Shown: positions 30,978 through 48,786, counted from the stretch's first letter. The stretch: 50,229 nt of DNA from Thoreauomyces humboldtii (GCA_027596035.1 JADGJA010000071.1:1-50229), one strand, 5' to 3'. Translations and numbers: made by a program. Notes: generated by a model from the letters alone, not told the origin.

Positions 30978-31495
30978 ATGTACCCACAGGAGCGAGAGTC
31001 AGTCCATGGTGAAGAAGGGGAAAACGAAATGGCATTGCAGCCTCGAAATAAAGATGATAACTTAACGCCCACTTGCTGAGACCGCTCATATAAAAGCTGG
31101 GAGAGGAGCTCTTGGAGACCATTATGAAGTTCTAGCCCGTAGTGACGCTGACGGGAAGATCCAACCTTTGCAGCTCCTGGCTCCCAAATCAGATAATCTT
31201 TGCAGCAATCGCACATCATGATGTCAACGAGGTTTGTGACGACGGCACGTACGCCCGACGACGTCCATGCTCTAAGCTCTCCGCGCTTCCAACTCGTCTT
31301 TCCAGACCGCTCGTGCAGTCGTCGACAGGTCTCGAAAAGTGGAAACATGTTAACAATGACCTGGAGCTCCACTTGCTTGCTTCCTAAAAACCCTTCGTTG
31401 ACATGTTCCGCCTTCGCATCAAGCGCATGCGCAGACTGTGCCTGAGTCAATACCCACTGGCCTTGGGAATATTTTTGACTTTTGGTCATTTGCAT
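30974..31495 (-). CDS. Doubtful ORF of 173 codons in intergenic space
   Basis: An open frame starts at an ATG at 31495 and ends just inside the stop codon of the SOD-like gene. It has a Cys cluster (MMCDCCKDYL) and a helical stretch (LHNGLQELLSQLLYERSQQ) but no recognisable domain, signal peptide or introns, unlike nearly every other gene here. It occupies most of the 900-bp gap between the SOD-like gene and the ABC transporter. It may be chance; the rest of the gap (31496-31884) shows nothing apart from presumed promoter sequence. Confidence 0.22.
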   Translation of the reverse strand: MQMTKSQKYSQGQWVLTQAQSAHALDAKAEHVNEGFLGSKQVELQVIVNMFPLFETCRRLHERSGKTSWKRGELRAWTSSGVRAVVTNLVDIMMCDCCKDYLIWEPGAAKVGSSRQRHYGLELHNGLQELLSQLLYERSQQVGVKLSSLFRGCNAISFSPSSPWTDSRSCGYI

Positions 31496-31884
31496 ATCCT
31501 TCTCCTACCTGTATTGTTGATCAGGTTCTTTATTTATGCCTACCTTGCGAATGCTGTTGGTTGCTCCATTGCCCTTCATCTCGGAAATGCTAGCTGATCT
31601 GCAACACCACCTTTGCAGAAAGGATGTACAGTCGACCTGGTTCGACGGCAACTGCGAGCGGAATCAGAGGAGCGACAGACATACAATTTTTCATGACTTC
31701 CGAGTTGGGACAAAGTGCGGTTGACAAATAACGATCTTCCCAATCCTTTTCCCCTCTGCCACTCCCTGCCCTGAACGTCCCTTTTTTCGAGGTTTCCAAG
31801 CATTGAGAACGAACGTTTGTTGGAATTGAGCGAGGCTGTGGTTCCTGGCTACCCTTATCATTCCCCTGCGCTTAGCCGTCAATC

Positions 31885-37606
<5,722 letters not shown>

Positions 37607-37840
37607 ATGCAGACGTAGAAAAGAAAGAGATACGAGTTGTATTTATGCTGCTCAATTTAATGTAGTCAGGAGCGAATCAGTGAAGAACTTTACTTCGACT
37701 TGGACACTTCGGAAACCGGAGGGCAAGGGACGGCGCAGTAGGCCATGATAAATTAAGAGGTCGGGCTGTTTATCATAGAGCGGAATCTCCTTCCTAGGAA
37801 AGCTTCAGGCATTTGAAACCAACGCAGTGCCAGCAGCGCG

Positions 37841-40455
37841 TTATTTTCTGGCCAATGCCTTCGACGCTTTGTTGATGTCGACCGCTTCCTGCGTCGTCGG
37901 AAAATTCAAATCCCAGTACCTGAGCATGCGGTCAGCGAATCGCACTCGAGCGATCAAACCCAAGATGACCGGCCGAACACGTACCCCGGCGGTGTATTCG
38001 GAGGCTTATGGAGGTGTCTATGCCTCCCAACCTTCTGTATCCGGTCGACGCTGTCGGGAGCTCCCAGTTCGGCATGCGCTTTAAGGGGTCCAGAGGTTTT
38101 ATAGAACTAAGCGATAGGAATAATAGCTGAGTTAGTTCGACGGCGTACCAGGGTGAACTGAGACGCGATTCACGTACCCCTGTACAGCACGGGCAATCCT
38201 CCGCATGCATCTTCTTACGCCGTTCCTTGTTTCTCACGACCTCGTGATACGCAAAAGGCACCGGGTCATCTGAGGTCGGCGCCGGCGCTGCTGTCACACG
38301 GACTGCCACGGGGTTGCGGGGGGCGGCGACCACCTTTTCCAATAAAGACGTCGCAAGCTTCGAAGCGGCGGGCGCCGGCCCACTCTGGTACGGGTCGGGC
38401 AGCATGTCGAGGGGGTCAGGTTCACTGCTGACAAGGATGATGTCCACCGGACGACTTCCACTCATAGCTTCCTTTCCGTCACGAGACGAAGGCCGTGTTG
38501 ACAGGTTACGAGAGCCATCTTCTGCGACATCTTTCGTCTCTCGCACGGCTACCTTTGGTACATTCAGAGTAACGTCAGAAGACCGCTGGATTGGTTTTCC
38601 TATGCGAGCGGGGCCAGGACTCATTAGTACGCGGTCAGTCCTCGAACTTAGGGGCGAGCTCCCGGGGTTCAGCAGCTTGCGAGGTTGACGAACGCTAGTA
38701 CGGGATACTAGGAGAGGTGATTCCAGATCGCCTCCTTCCTTCCCAGATGCGCCTCCCAAGGTTCGCAGAGTATTTACAAGACCGATCAAAGGGTTTACTG
38801 GAGCCGGTGAACCACCGCCACTCGGTGGGGATGAGTTTGCCAGGAGGTCCCGAGCCTCATTGGAAGATAGGCGAGGGGTCGTCGTTGGTACAAGTCGTTC
38901 GTTGAAGTAGTTACTTTGTCGCGGCGTTGTCGAATCGCGCGATGTCAAAGGGCTTGATAAAATATCCTCGGCCATGTGGTCATCAGATGGGACGAATCCC
39001 GGTTGCACGCCTTCTGGCGTACTTTGGAGGACGGTTTCGCAATCGTGGTCTTCGAATCCTGGCAGTGTCATCATAACCGATGCACCAGCATCCGCCGGAT
39101 CCCTGAATCCCAATCCTCGATCGTACTCATAAGGGACTGTTGCATCTATCGTTGTTTCGGGGAGGCTAGGCGACGCGACTCGCATATTTGGAGCGAAAGC
39201 AATATTCTTAGGTCGTGGAGTCAAAGGTGAAACTTTTGAGACCGGTCCTTCGGACGCACAAGGAGTTCTAAAAGCCGAGGCTAGAAGTTAGAAGGTAGTC
39301 ATCAAGCATGCAGGAAAGGCTCAAAGAGTTCTCACGTCGCTGGAGATCTAGACGCTGTTGCCTCCCTTGTACAACGTTTCTCGGCGGGGGAAATGCTTTT
39401 GCGCCTCTTTGCTGGCGGACCCGTGACAGCTGTAGCGGAAAGTGAGCAAATACATCTTATCCTTGATTCATAGCTGAGAGCTTTCACCATCATGTGATGC
39501 GAATCCTTTGCGTCTTGTCGGCATGGCCACCCCTGTGCTTGCCACGGCAGCTCCGACGGCGAGAGCTGGCACTTGCACGTGGCCAGTAACCCTCGGACTG
39601 GCGCCATCTTTCGTGATGTGCATATTGTCGCTCTCCCTAACGTCTCTGGTTTGGTTCTCCTTGCTGTTTACCAACATGTGATCGGCGAGGTTACGCATGT
39701 CAAGGTGTTTTTTGAGATGCCCCCACTCTTCCTTTTTGCTCTCGAAATCGTGTTGCAAAGCGGAAAGTCGCCGCTCGGACTTGCGATAAGCCTCCTGCAG
39801 CTCAGTAACCTGCAGGGCCCTGCTTTCTCGCACATTCCCGACCTCCGCAACAAGTCTAGCCAGGCAAGCCTCTGGTCGGTCATGGCACGAAAATAAAAGC
39901 CTCAAGAACTCTGCTTACCGACGAATCTCCTCGACAAGATGCTGCTTCTCCGCATCATCCGTGGTTGAGACGTCGGTCAGATGAGCGCTTCTATCGTGAT
40001 GGTGCACGCTTGTGAGCGAGGCCAATCAAGTTTCAAGAATGGACCGTCCCCGCCCAGTTTGCATTCATACTTGTGCTTTGCGATTTCGGCTTCCGCAGTC
40101 AAGCATCGAAGCTTGAGCCCTCCGACTTGCTTTTCAGCAGCCGCGGCGCGCGCCTTTACAGCTGCCAGTTCACGTTTGTGGGAGAGCGCATTCTGTGCCG
40201 TCACCTGCTCCGCAGCTGCCAGCTGTGCCACGAGCTCGTTCCGCGCATCCTCGCCGTCCGACAATCGTTTCAGAAAGTCGAGTCGAAGGTCTAAGGGTCA
40301 AACAACTTCAGCGACCACTCTCTCTCTCTATCTCTCATTCAAAGGGAGGGCGGAACAGGGCTACCGCTGAGTGCTTGGTTGTGCTGATCGTACAGTTGAC
40401 AGAGAGCGGAATGGAATGAGGGCGGTACGGTGCCAGTACTGGGAGAGGGTGACAT
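37841..40455 (-). CDS. Sae2/Ctp1/CtIP homologue, DNA end-resection cofactor
   Basis: A multi-exon gene runs from ATG 40455 to TAA 37841. The N-terminus (FHSALCQLYDQHNQALS|DLRLDFLKRL, joined across an intron) and the next exons (NELVAQLAAAEQ, HKRELAAVKARAAAAEKQV, SERRLSALQHDFESKKEEW) form the expected oligomerising coiled coil. A long disordered Ser/Pro-rich middle follows. The diagnostic C-terminal domain is split over three exons: FAYHEVVRNKERRKKM, DCPCC (the C-x-x-C), then VGRHRH with PPNTPPG|YWDLNFPTTQE before a short Lys-rich end. This family activates the Mre11-Rad50 nuclease to start resection of DNA double-strand breaks in the nucleus, usually under CDK phosphorylation; several SP/TP sites lie in the middle region. 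The central exon boundaries (39230-39470) are approximate. It is divergent from NoxR. Confidence 0.85.
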
Positions 40456-41015
40456 GTGAAATGCAATCGCCACGCAAGACCCGTATACGTTCCAACCAGG
40501 GCGGCGAAGAGGGGAAGAACGTCCGAGCATCTGTGGCTGTGCCTCTTCTTGACTTTAATATGGGATTCCCAAATGACTCATTTGCTCCTCCGTAACTCCC
40601 GTTGGACAGCCGAGTCCCCCCGACAGCGGCGCGCCCTGAAACAAAGCGGTGCCGCCCAGCCGCCCCCCTCTCTCATTTCCCCACGGCATCCGACCGCCGT
40701 CCGTCTCCCTGTTTCATAGGACTTCATTTCCTGCAAAATTAACCTTGATGGAGCACACATCACAGAGCCTTTGTCCTGAAAGGTTCCGATATCGTCACTT
40801 CCAAGGAAAAGCGGCAATCCCGAGCTGGTTTCCCCTTTTGCTTCGGACATTCCCCTCCTTCTTTTTCCCGCCGCGATGCCGAGCCATGTTCCACTCTCGG
40901 TGCTGTACCAAAACCCAGAAGCCGGCGTCCATTTCCGTCACCGATATACCAACTCGATTTCCAGATCCCATACGCATCAACACCTCGCATTAGATTCAGC
41001 TCCAGAAACGAAAGC
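40456..41015. other. Divergent intergenic region, Sae2/CtIP homologue / NoxR
   Basis: About 560 bases between the two starts. GC-rich stretches and pyrimidine-rich words occur (40640-40700). Short frames are present on both strands, but there is no TATA box, RNA gene or recognisable protein. Confidence 0.4.
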
Positions 41016-42467
41016 ATGGCTTCGAAAGAGGAGATCCTCGCCTGGGCGGACGGCGTGGACGCTTATCGAAACCAGGACTGGAATCAGGCTATCGAGATCT
41101 TTCAGCAAGTGGGAGACTACTCCCGCATCCACTTCAACAGCGCCATGATTTACTCGCAGATCGACGACTTCAACGCTGCCATCACCTGTTATACCAACGC
41201 CCTTGGAGCGGACCCGTTTCTCGCCGTCGCCTACTTTCAGCGCGCCTATTGCGCCTTCATGCAAGAGGAGTACCAGGAAGCCGAGACGGACTATGCTAGC
41301 GCCCTTATGGTGAGCGTCCCACTGCCCAACAGCCCTGTCCGCAACAGAGGGCTAACCCAGAGAACACGCAAATAGCTTCTTCGAGAGAACGATTTTATCG
41401 ACTACACACAGCTGGGGCTGAAATACCGACTGTACCGATGCGAGATTCATTTCAACCGCGCCATGTGCGCTCACTCGATCGGCGACCGCGCGGCATGTAC
41501 GCAAGACCTGACATCGGCCCAGCGAGTGACGCGGACCGACGAGCAGCGTGCCATCGTGGACCGAGCCGCCCGAGCGGGCGTGGACGTCATCACCCTCTTC
41601 ACCGTGCCACTCGACGGCGTCTTCGAGGCCGGCGAGTCCAAAGTCAGAAACGCAGCGGGTCGGACGTACCTCAAGGATGCAAAGGTCGTCAGCGGATCGG
41701 AGGGCGGTTGGGCGGGTTTCGAGGGCGCCCGCATATTGGATCCCGATGCGGTCGGATCCCGCGAGGGAACCGTCATGCGGCCGCGTAGAGGTACCGACCC
41801 TGGACCTCGGCCCGAGCCGGAGCGTATCATCACAACAAAGCCATCGAGTCTGGGACGGAACGCTTCCCGGCGAGCAACCGACAGAGACGACAGTCGCGGC
41901 GCTCCCCCGGCGCCGTGGGACAGCGATGATGGAGATCGGCGTCGAGAATCGCCTACCAGTTCTCCGATACGATACAACACCCAACCTCGGCAGTCACCGA
42001 CTGCGTCTCCGGTCCGATCCAACAGCGTGCGCTCCAACAACAGTTACAACAACGACATGCCGGACGCACCACAGCAGCGCAAAGGCTCGAACCTACAGAT
42101 TCGTCTCCCTCTTCGAGATGCCTCGCAGAAGCGAGCTTACGAGTCTCCGGGTGGAAAGTCGCAGGGCACTGCTTCGCCGGCCTCCGCGACCCACTGGCTC
42201 ACCTCCGGCAAGACGAAGGTCAAGATTCACTCCGTGTCCCCAACCTCGAGTTCTCCTCGCACCATCCTCTTGCTCCTACCAGCTGATATGATGACATTTC
42301 GAGACATCATCGCTCGTTGCCGAGAAAAGCTGGGAATCGACTACCCGGAACTTGAATTCCGAGATCCGTCCGACGATGAGGGATTCATTTCGGTCGGTGA
42401 TGACGACGACCTCGCCACGGCCGTCGAGGTCATGGGAAAATGGGAATTCTGGGTCCGACAGGAGTGA
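41016..42467 (+). CDS. noxR: NADPH oxidase regulator NoxR (p67phox homologue): TPR and PB1
   Basis: Two exons, 41016-41309 and 41376-42467, give about 461 residues. The N-terminal p67phox-type TPR array is clear: ILAWADGVDAYRNQDWNQAI, IHFNSAMIYSQIDDFNAAI, AYFQRAYCAFMQEEYQEA, IHFNRAMCAHSIGDRAACTQDL. It binds active Rac in homologues. The conserved segment after the TPRs is present (LFTVPLDGVFEAGESKVRNAAGRTYLKDAKVV), the region that in fungal NoxR activates Nox. A disordered Ser/Pro/Arg-rich linker leads to a C-terminal PB1 domain with the first-strand lysine (KTKVKIH) and an OPCA motif (LEFRDPSDDEGFISVGDDDDL). In filamentous fungi the PB1 contacts Cdc24. No SH3 domain is present, as expected for fungal members. 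It implies that a Nox enzyme exists elsewhere in the genome. Confidence 0.93.
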
Positions 42468-42958
42468 CTGGCCCTCAGAAACTTGTACAAACTGTAAAAT
42501 ACACATAGACGTTCTGACATTACCTACGATGATTCATTCTCCGTGCGAAGGAAAACCGGCGAGGGCAACAATGTACGGGCGCAAGATGGCATCGTGGCAA
42601 GATGAGAATGGCGACATGGCGAGGTCTAGGTGGCAAGAGGGCAAGCTGACCAGGACCTGTCCAAACTCCATCGAAGACAGTGTCTACCAATGTCGCCAGA
42701 ACGTCAAAGGTACAGCTGGCGCTGCTCGCGAGAAAAATTCCGAGGCGCCGAGATACTAGGTAGTCCTTGAATAGAGATCGAGAAGTTCCTTGAGCTATTT
42801 TTGGGTGCAGGTGACGCCCAGCCCGCGCCTCGGGGCTTTTTTGTTCTCGCCGACCGCCCCGTTGACCTCGTATATAAGGGAGATTGGAGCCCGTTCCTTT
42901 CCGTTTTCAAGACGTCGAATTTTCGCCTTATAATTCCAAAGCTCAACCTTTCGATAAG
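42468..42958. other. Intergenic, NoxR to DM13 gene
   Basis: About 490 bases with no recognised gene. It includes the NoxR 3' flank and, near its end, a TATA box for the next gene. Confidence 0.45.
42871..42878 (+). promoter_or_regulatory. TATA box of DM13 gene
   Basis: TATATAAG lies 88 nt upstream of the ATG at 42959, in the right orientation and at a spacing that gives a short leader of about 55-60 nt. Confidence 0.6.
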
Positions 42959-43748
42959 ATGACCCGAATACTTCCTACTCTCTTTGCTTTGCTCGGAGCG
43001 GCTGCGGTCGCCAATGCAGCCATTTGCGTCAGTAGTGACATGACCTACGCAAACCAGACCGCGTCGCTTGTCCAAGAAGCTTTGACCGTGAACGGAACGG
43101 CCTACACGGTGACCGGAACGGTGAAAATCATCGACGGGTGCACCTTCGAGGTTCAAAACTTCATCAACCAGCCAGGATACAATGACACGCTTTGGTACGG
43201 CAGAACTGGTACCAATGGATCCACCGGAATTCGTAAGTCCCAAGCAGCTTTAGTATGATCTGCACGCCGGCAGTATATCTCACAGTCATTGCTTTCGCTT
43301 TGCAGGCGTTTGGGGTACCGCAGGATCCGTCAACACTACCGTACAGCCGTACCAGGACGTCACCAGTCCAGTTTACACTCTCGAGTACACGGTCGCGGGA
43401 CAGTCTGCCTCCTGGTACGATTTCGACACCCTCGTCCTTTACGCAATCGACAACAGCCTCGTCTTTGCCACCGCGACCTTTGCAGGTCTCAAGAAGACTA
43501 CCACCTCCACCACCGCCACAAGCACCAAAGCGGCTGTCGCCACGACTACCGCTCCGGTTGTGAAGACCACCACGACCCAGGCGACCAGCACTACCATTGC
43601 GCCCGTCACTGTCCAGGCCGCTGCGGCCGCCGCCACCACTGCCGTCACCGAGGTGGATGCTCACAGCGGAGCCGAGGGTCTTTCGAACATTGGTGGTCTG
43701 GCCATCGCTGGTCTGGCTGCTGCGGCCGTCGCTGCTGCCGGATTCTAG
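42959..43748 (+). CDS. GPI-anchored cell-surface protein with DM13-like domain
   Basis: Two exons, 42959-43232 and 43306-43748, join in phase to give 238 residues. The layout is that of a GPI protein: signal peptide (residues 1-20, ILPTLFALLGAAAVANA), an extracellular domain (about 21-140), a Thr/Ser/Ala-rich stalk (KKTTTSTTATSTK and similar), a probable omega site in the HSGAEG/LSNIGG area, and a hydrophobic tail ending AAAVAAAGF. The extracellular domain fits the DM13 pattern: YTVTGTVKIIDGCTFEVQNF, NDTLWYGRTG, GSV...YQDVTSPVYTLEY, and WYDFDTLVLYAIDNSLVFATA. DM13 has been proposed to take part in redox reactions at the cell surface, but its role is not established. A TATA box and a poly(A) signal frame the gene, suggesting strong expression. 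Confidence 0.78.
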
Positions 43749-44180
43749 GCTGCTGGAGGGGTGATGTGGTAGTGGGAGATTCCAATGAGTGTAATGTCAG
43801 TGTTTTAGGTAGACTCGAGATTCCCTAATAAACCAAAAACAATGGACTTGTAGTATCCCAAGCCTCTAACAGAGAGTTGGACGTTGGCGAGAGCGCTGCC
43901 GTCAGCCCGTCACTCACCCTTTCTTCTAAGCTGTCGGAACGCGTTCGCACCGAACCCCATCACCCTTTCGCCCTTGAACCAAAATCGCCCATTCCCACGA
44001 GCAATGGCAGCGTGAACGGACATACGACGACTTTCACAGCAGAAGCAACAGAAGCAAAAACGCTGGAGAAACCCAGTCATTAGCATCTCGGACACGAGGC
44101 TCTAAAGGAGCTGAGGATTTCCTGGTGCACACAGGGGCGAGGTCGCCCAATCGTTATCGCTCGCTGCGGGCGGCGACCTC
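43749..44180. other. Intergenic, DM13 gene to RalGPS-like gene
   Basis: Contains a poly(A) signal (below) and an open frame at 43877-44083 without an ATG, Ser/Thr/Pro-rich like the next protein. It could be an unrecognised 5' exon of the RalGPS-like gene, with an acceptor near 44134 (CACAG), but no donor was found. Confidence 0.4.
43827..43832 (+). terminator. Poly(A) signal for DM13 gene
   Basis: AATAAA 79 nt after the stop codon, in an A-rich context. Confidence 0.5.
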
Positions 44181-47100
44181 ATGCTTCCTAAAGCAAAGAC
44201 CCCAGCGCAACCGGCCAGCGTCACCACAAAGCTGGATACCCTAATCATCCACCCACCTGGTTCGGTGCTTCTTGCCGAGCAAGCCTCTGGTGCCATCGAG
44301 TCGGCACCTGCTTCTCCAAGCACCAAGAGGTTACAGTTGGAGCGCAAACCATCCGGCAGTCGTCGTCCCGATGAACTGCAGGAAGTGCCTCCTGGCTCGC
44401 CTCGGCTGCTATCTGGCGGTCCGTTTGCGGGGTTTCGAGCGCCGGCAGGGCCGCCTTCTGCCGGCCTCGCTCGGCCTCCGGGCTCTCCTGTCCGTCAGCG
44501 CGCATGGACAGGCCCCTCTCTGCCGCCGTTCGACAGTCCCTCATCTTCGTCGCTCTCTGTGGGACCATCGTCGGCCGGTCCGTCAACACCCAAAGCTGGA
44601 AATGTTTCACGAAGCACGAACCGGCCCGGGACAGGGGCATCTCCGAGGACGGTTACGGAGGTGGAAGAGGCCATGGAGCGGTATACCACAAACGAGGGAA
44701 GCAGTCTCGACAACTTCACAACGGGAAATCAGAGCTTCATCGTGGATGGAAAGGGCTTACTGAAAACGGCCGCCCCAGCATCTGCAGTTGCTTCAGCTGC
44801 TAGCGGCACGGCTGGGGCTTCCTCGCGCGGAAGGAATGTCCGCCCGGCTCCTGCCTTCCGGTATCACCCTCCGCCATCTTCCCCGGTTTCGTCCTTACGC
44901 AAGGACTCGACCCGTCGGGCGTCCAGTCCGTCTCTTGCTTCTACGCCCGCGGAAAGCAGCATCTTCTTAGATGCAGGAGATGATAGCGGTCACATGAACA
45001 GCGTTACCGCCGATGGGATCGTTCCACGGCGCGCGTCCGCCGATAGCACTTTCGGTCGAAGCGTCGACGAGATGCTGCCTTCTCCACCAGCGGCCATCGT
45101 GAGACAACGATCCAGCTTTGCCCAGAGTAGCAGTGTGAACGATCTCAGTAAGGCGTGGGAAAATGTCACGTTGAAACGAAAAGCGGTGCTGGAGGATCAA
45201 GGCTCTCGTGCTTCGTGGAGGAACCTCACCAGCATCTCAACGTCCAAGGCGGTGCGCCTTCCTGTCGGTCTGGCTTCCACAGGAGCTCTTATAAAAGATC
45301 GAGCCATTAAACATATCAAGACGGTAATGACCGCCGCTGCTGATCGGATGCATGTGGAAGTGGAAGTACTGACGCTGTCATCCCTTTTCCAGCCGTCTGG
45401 TGGCAAATACGAAAGTGAGATTCTTGATATTCTCGATGTACCACCAAAAGACCTTGCAGTAAGTGTCGTAAGACGAGAAGAACTTGTGATTTCCTCGCTT
45501 TTTGAATGCTGATCTTATGCATCAGCGGCAATTGACCCTCATGGATAGTGAGGTGTTTCGAGGAGTTCCCCGAGACGAACTTGCCTCCATTGCTTGGACC
45601 GGATCCGACAAACTCGCTCGTGCTCCGCAAATCGTTGCGACCACGCAGAACTTCAACCAAGTTGCTCTTTGGGTGGCAGAGCAGATTGTTCTGGCTGAGA
45701 AAATCAAGCGGAGGTTTCAACTTGTATGCCACTTTATTGGTGTCGCAAAGGTTGCTCACCACACTTTGGCTCGACATGCACTTTAACATTGGCACTGACA
45801 CTGAATCTTCTTTGCAAAAGTGTTGCTTAGATTTGAATAACTTCAATGGTCTCCGGAGTATCACCGCTGGTTTGCAGTCCACTCCAGTACATAGACTAGA
45901 GCGTACTTGGGCGGTAAGCGAAGCTTGCCCTCATAGTAGAGAGCGCTTGACTGAACCAGTATCGCTCGCCAGATGGTCAGCCGCCGTGAAAAGGCTATCT
46001 TTGACAAGATGTGCGACCTGATGTCTCCACTTAGCAACAGCGACGCATACCGAAGGCGCTTGAGCGAAGCGAAGGCACCATGTGTACCATATCTTGGTAA
46101 AGAACCTCAGGTTGAGCGTCTAATTAAGCGTGAAGCTGACAATGGTTTAGGAACTTGGCTGGGGGATTTGACTTTCCTGAACGAATGTATCAAGAAAGAA
46201 AGGGAAGATCCCGCCCGAGCGCAACAACTGCATGAACGGCAAGCGCAGGTATCAGTGATCTCCTGAAATGATGTAATTCGTTTCCAGACTACTTACATTT
46301 CCGATTGCTAAGATCGACGCGCTGCTCGACGACGTCGCTCGTTATCAGCAAAGCTGCACATACCCATTGGAGCCTGTAATGCCGATCCAGGACGCCATAT
46401 CCTCTTTCCAGCTCACAGCGGATGTGCATAAGATCGAAGACGATCAGTATCAGCGAAGCAGAGTTGTTGAGCCCAAAAAAGCTGCGGCTGGACCACGTCA
46501 ACAGCAGCAACTGCAGACGGCGCAGCAGGGACAGCAACAACAGCAACAGCAACAACAACAACCCTTTTCTCTGTTGGATTTCAATATAGCGTATGCAGGC
46601 TCCACCGGGGTTGGAGGCAAAGGCAACACTATCAAAGGTATCAGGAATCGGATACGCGGAAATAGTGGGTCCGTCAAGTGCGAGCCGGTCAATACCGGTT
46701 TGCTGGAACTCCATCTTGGCGCAAGTTTGGACGGCAGCCTGCAAGGTTCCTTTGCTGATACAAGCTCAACCATGCTCGTGCTTGACGGGGAGAAAGGATC
46801 CGAACGACTCTTCCAGAATCAGGATATGGGAGAAGACAACGTCCGGCCCGGAGAACACAGCCGACGGCCCTCGGCTCGCAGAGCATCAGATGCGGGGCAG
46901 TCGCGACACGTTGTCTCTCCTGGGGCTCCTCCGACTCCAGCGACGCCCCTGACGACCGCTCAGCGCATACGCGGTACTGCCAAGCTCGGAGCAGTTGCAC
47001 CTCTACCCGGCTCTCCCAAGTCCAGGAAAGGCACAAAGGGGCATCGACGGAGTAAGAGTGGCTCAGCAGTGATCGGCGCTCAACCTTCAAACCCGAGCAT

Positions 47101-48786
47101 GTTCGGCAAAGAGACAGGAGTCTCGGATGGGTCGCTTTCTGAGTTGCTGGTTTCGAAGGCGTATGCGGAGGACCGGGAATGCGATGAAGACGAGGAGTTG
47201 GAGGATTTACAACATCACAGTAGTCTTACCAGCAACGGCAGACCGCGGCGATCACCCTCTGATCATCTCGGAAGCAGTGGAAGATCCGGCTTGACGGATG
47301 CAAACGCGTCCAGAGAATCGACATTAATGCGCTCAGCAGGGCCATCGGTTGGGAGAGCAGAGGGCATTGGCGTTGGATCAAACACGATTATCACGCAACC
47401 CTCGAGTGACTCCCGGCGCCCTTTGACCAGCAGTGGCGAGAAGCTCAGCACCGCCGTCAGTCCCCCTGACGTGACCATACTCCCAGAGAGCGACGAAGAC
47501 GTGGACAATAGCGATTTCGTGCGGCAACGCAAAAAGACTCATGCGGTGCGATCTGTATCGGCCGTAAATCACAGCATCGACGAGCTGTCGAGTAACGCTG
47601 CGGACATCAGCTGCGTAACGACCGATTCCAGCTCGTCGCAACCTTACCCGTCGACTGCGATCACCATCATGCGCAATCTCGGAAGCTCGACCGATCGAGG
47701 GTCTCCTACAGGCTCGGTGGGCAGCTTTGGAAGAAAGTCACCAACGCGACGCCCCGACGACCCGGGAGGCCCGACCACCGCTTTGTCAACTACACCTCCG
47801 ACGACCGTGCTCGACTCTGATCCGCCTCAACTCCCCGAGCTTCCCCAAATGGACCGAGACGCTGATCCGGTCATGCAGGGCCTGTTGGGAAAGAAGGAGG
47901 AGCTGTCGGACAATGGTACCAAGGTTCCTGGTCGAAAGTGGACCCAAGTATGGGTCGAGGTCCACCGTTCACCGCCTCGGATGGAGTTCTACAAAGTCAG
48001 TCGAGGAGATCTCAAGAATCGCTCGGGATGGCGAGTCCCCCAAGCTCTGACGGACGTGCATAGACAGCAGCAGTCCTCACCGTCGAATCTGCAACTACAA
48101 GGCCAGCAAGGTCAGCGGAGATCCGTATATACTCCCGGCCGTAGGTCCACCCTCGTCAACAATATCACGGAAAAGTCTTCGAGCGCAGAAGACTTCCCCA
48201 CCACAAGCTCTTCTCCGGCGTCGTCAGTGGCCACTCCAGCTAGTGCGCGAGATATGCCGCCATCGCCTCTGGGATCAGAGTACGGAGGCTCGGGGAACGG
48301 GGGGAGGCCGAGGTCCCCAGCTTCCCCAATGTCAAAGCATGGGGCGAAAAAGGGCATCTGGCACACCATGACGGGGATGGGAGGATCCGCCGCCTCGAGT
48401 GTGGGAAGCGTCTCCATGATTCAGCAGCAGCAACCGAGGAGTCGCAGCGATTCAGCCGGCTCAAGACAATCCCGAACGTCCAAGTCGCGAGCTGGCTCTG
48501 AAGAGGTAAGTTCGGGTTGTTTGTAGGCATGAGACATTACCTGTCCTGTTTACCATCGCGTCTCTTTCTCCTCCGTCCAAAGTCACTCATTCAAACCGTC
48601 GCGCTTCTCCGTGGCGGCGAGAAAAACACCGCCGTGCCTGCCTTATATAAGAAGCGCAAAGCGATTCTTCGCGTGTTTCCCGGACCGGGCCCAAGGCGGA
48701 CCGTGCTTTTGCGTGCCGAGACCGACGCCCACATGCAAGACTGGATAGATGCCCTGAACAGCGTAGCGTCGTTGATCGGCTCTTGA
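44181..48786 (+). CDS. RalGPS-like Ras/Ral guanine exchange factor: RasGEF (CDC25) plus C-terminal PH
   Basis: Six exons (44181-45458, 45526-45750, 45821-45913, 45973-46248, 46313-48505, 48583-48786) join in phase to give about 1,422 residues. Residues 1 to about 350 are disordered, rich in Pro/Ser. The CDC25 domain covers about 385-625: PKDLARQLTLMDSEVFRGV, FNQVALWVAEQIVL, CLDLNNFNGLRSITAGLQ, PVHRLERTW, the helical-hairpin region after RREKAIFDKM, and LGTWLGDLTFLNECI. A glutamine-rich tract (46498-46562, about residues 686-709) follows, then a long disordered linker. The PH domain begins at about 1,140 (MQGLLGKKEELSD, RKWTQVWVEV, MEFYKVSRGD) and ends in the last exon (KKRKAILRVF, RTVLLRAETDAHMQDWIDAL), with about 155 low-complexity residues between the halves. 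No RasGEF-N domain was recognised, as in RalGPS. The true start may lie upstream. Confidence 0.87.
46498..46562 (+). repeat. Glutamine-codon (CAG/CAA) tract
   Basis: A mixed CAG/CAA microsatellite codes for a glutamine-rich stretch interrupted by LQTA and G, ending in a run of about ten Gln. Codon mixing should make it more stable than a pure CAG run. It lies in the linker between the RasGEF and PH domains. Confidence 0.9.

Noticed and set aside
46289..46773. Cys- and Leu-rich minus-strand frames over the glutamine tract
   Set aside because: They are the antisense readings of CAG/CAA repeats in the RalGPS-like gene.
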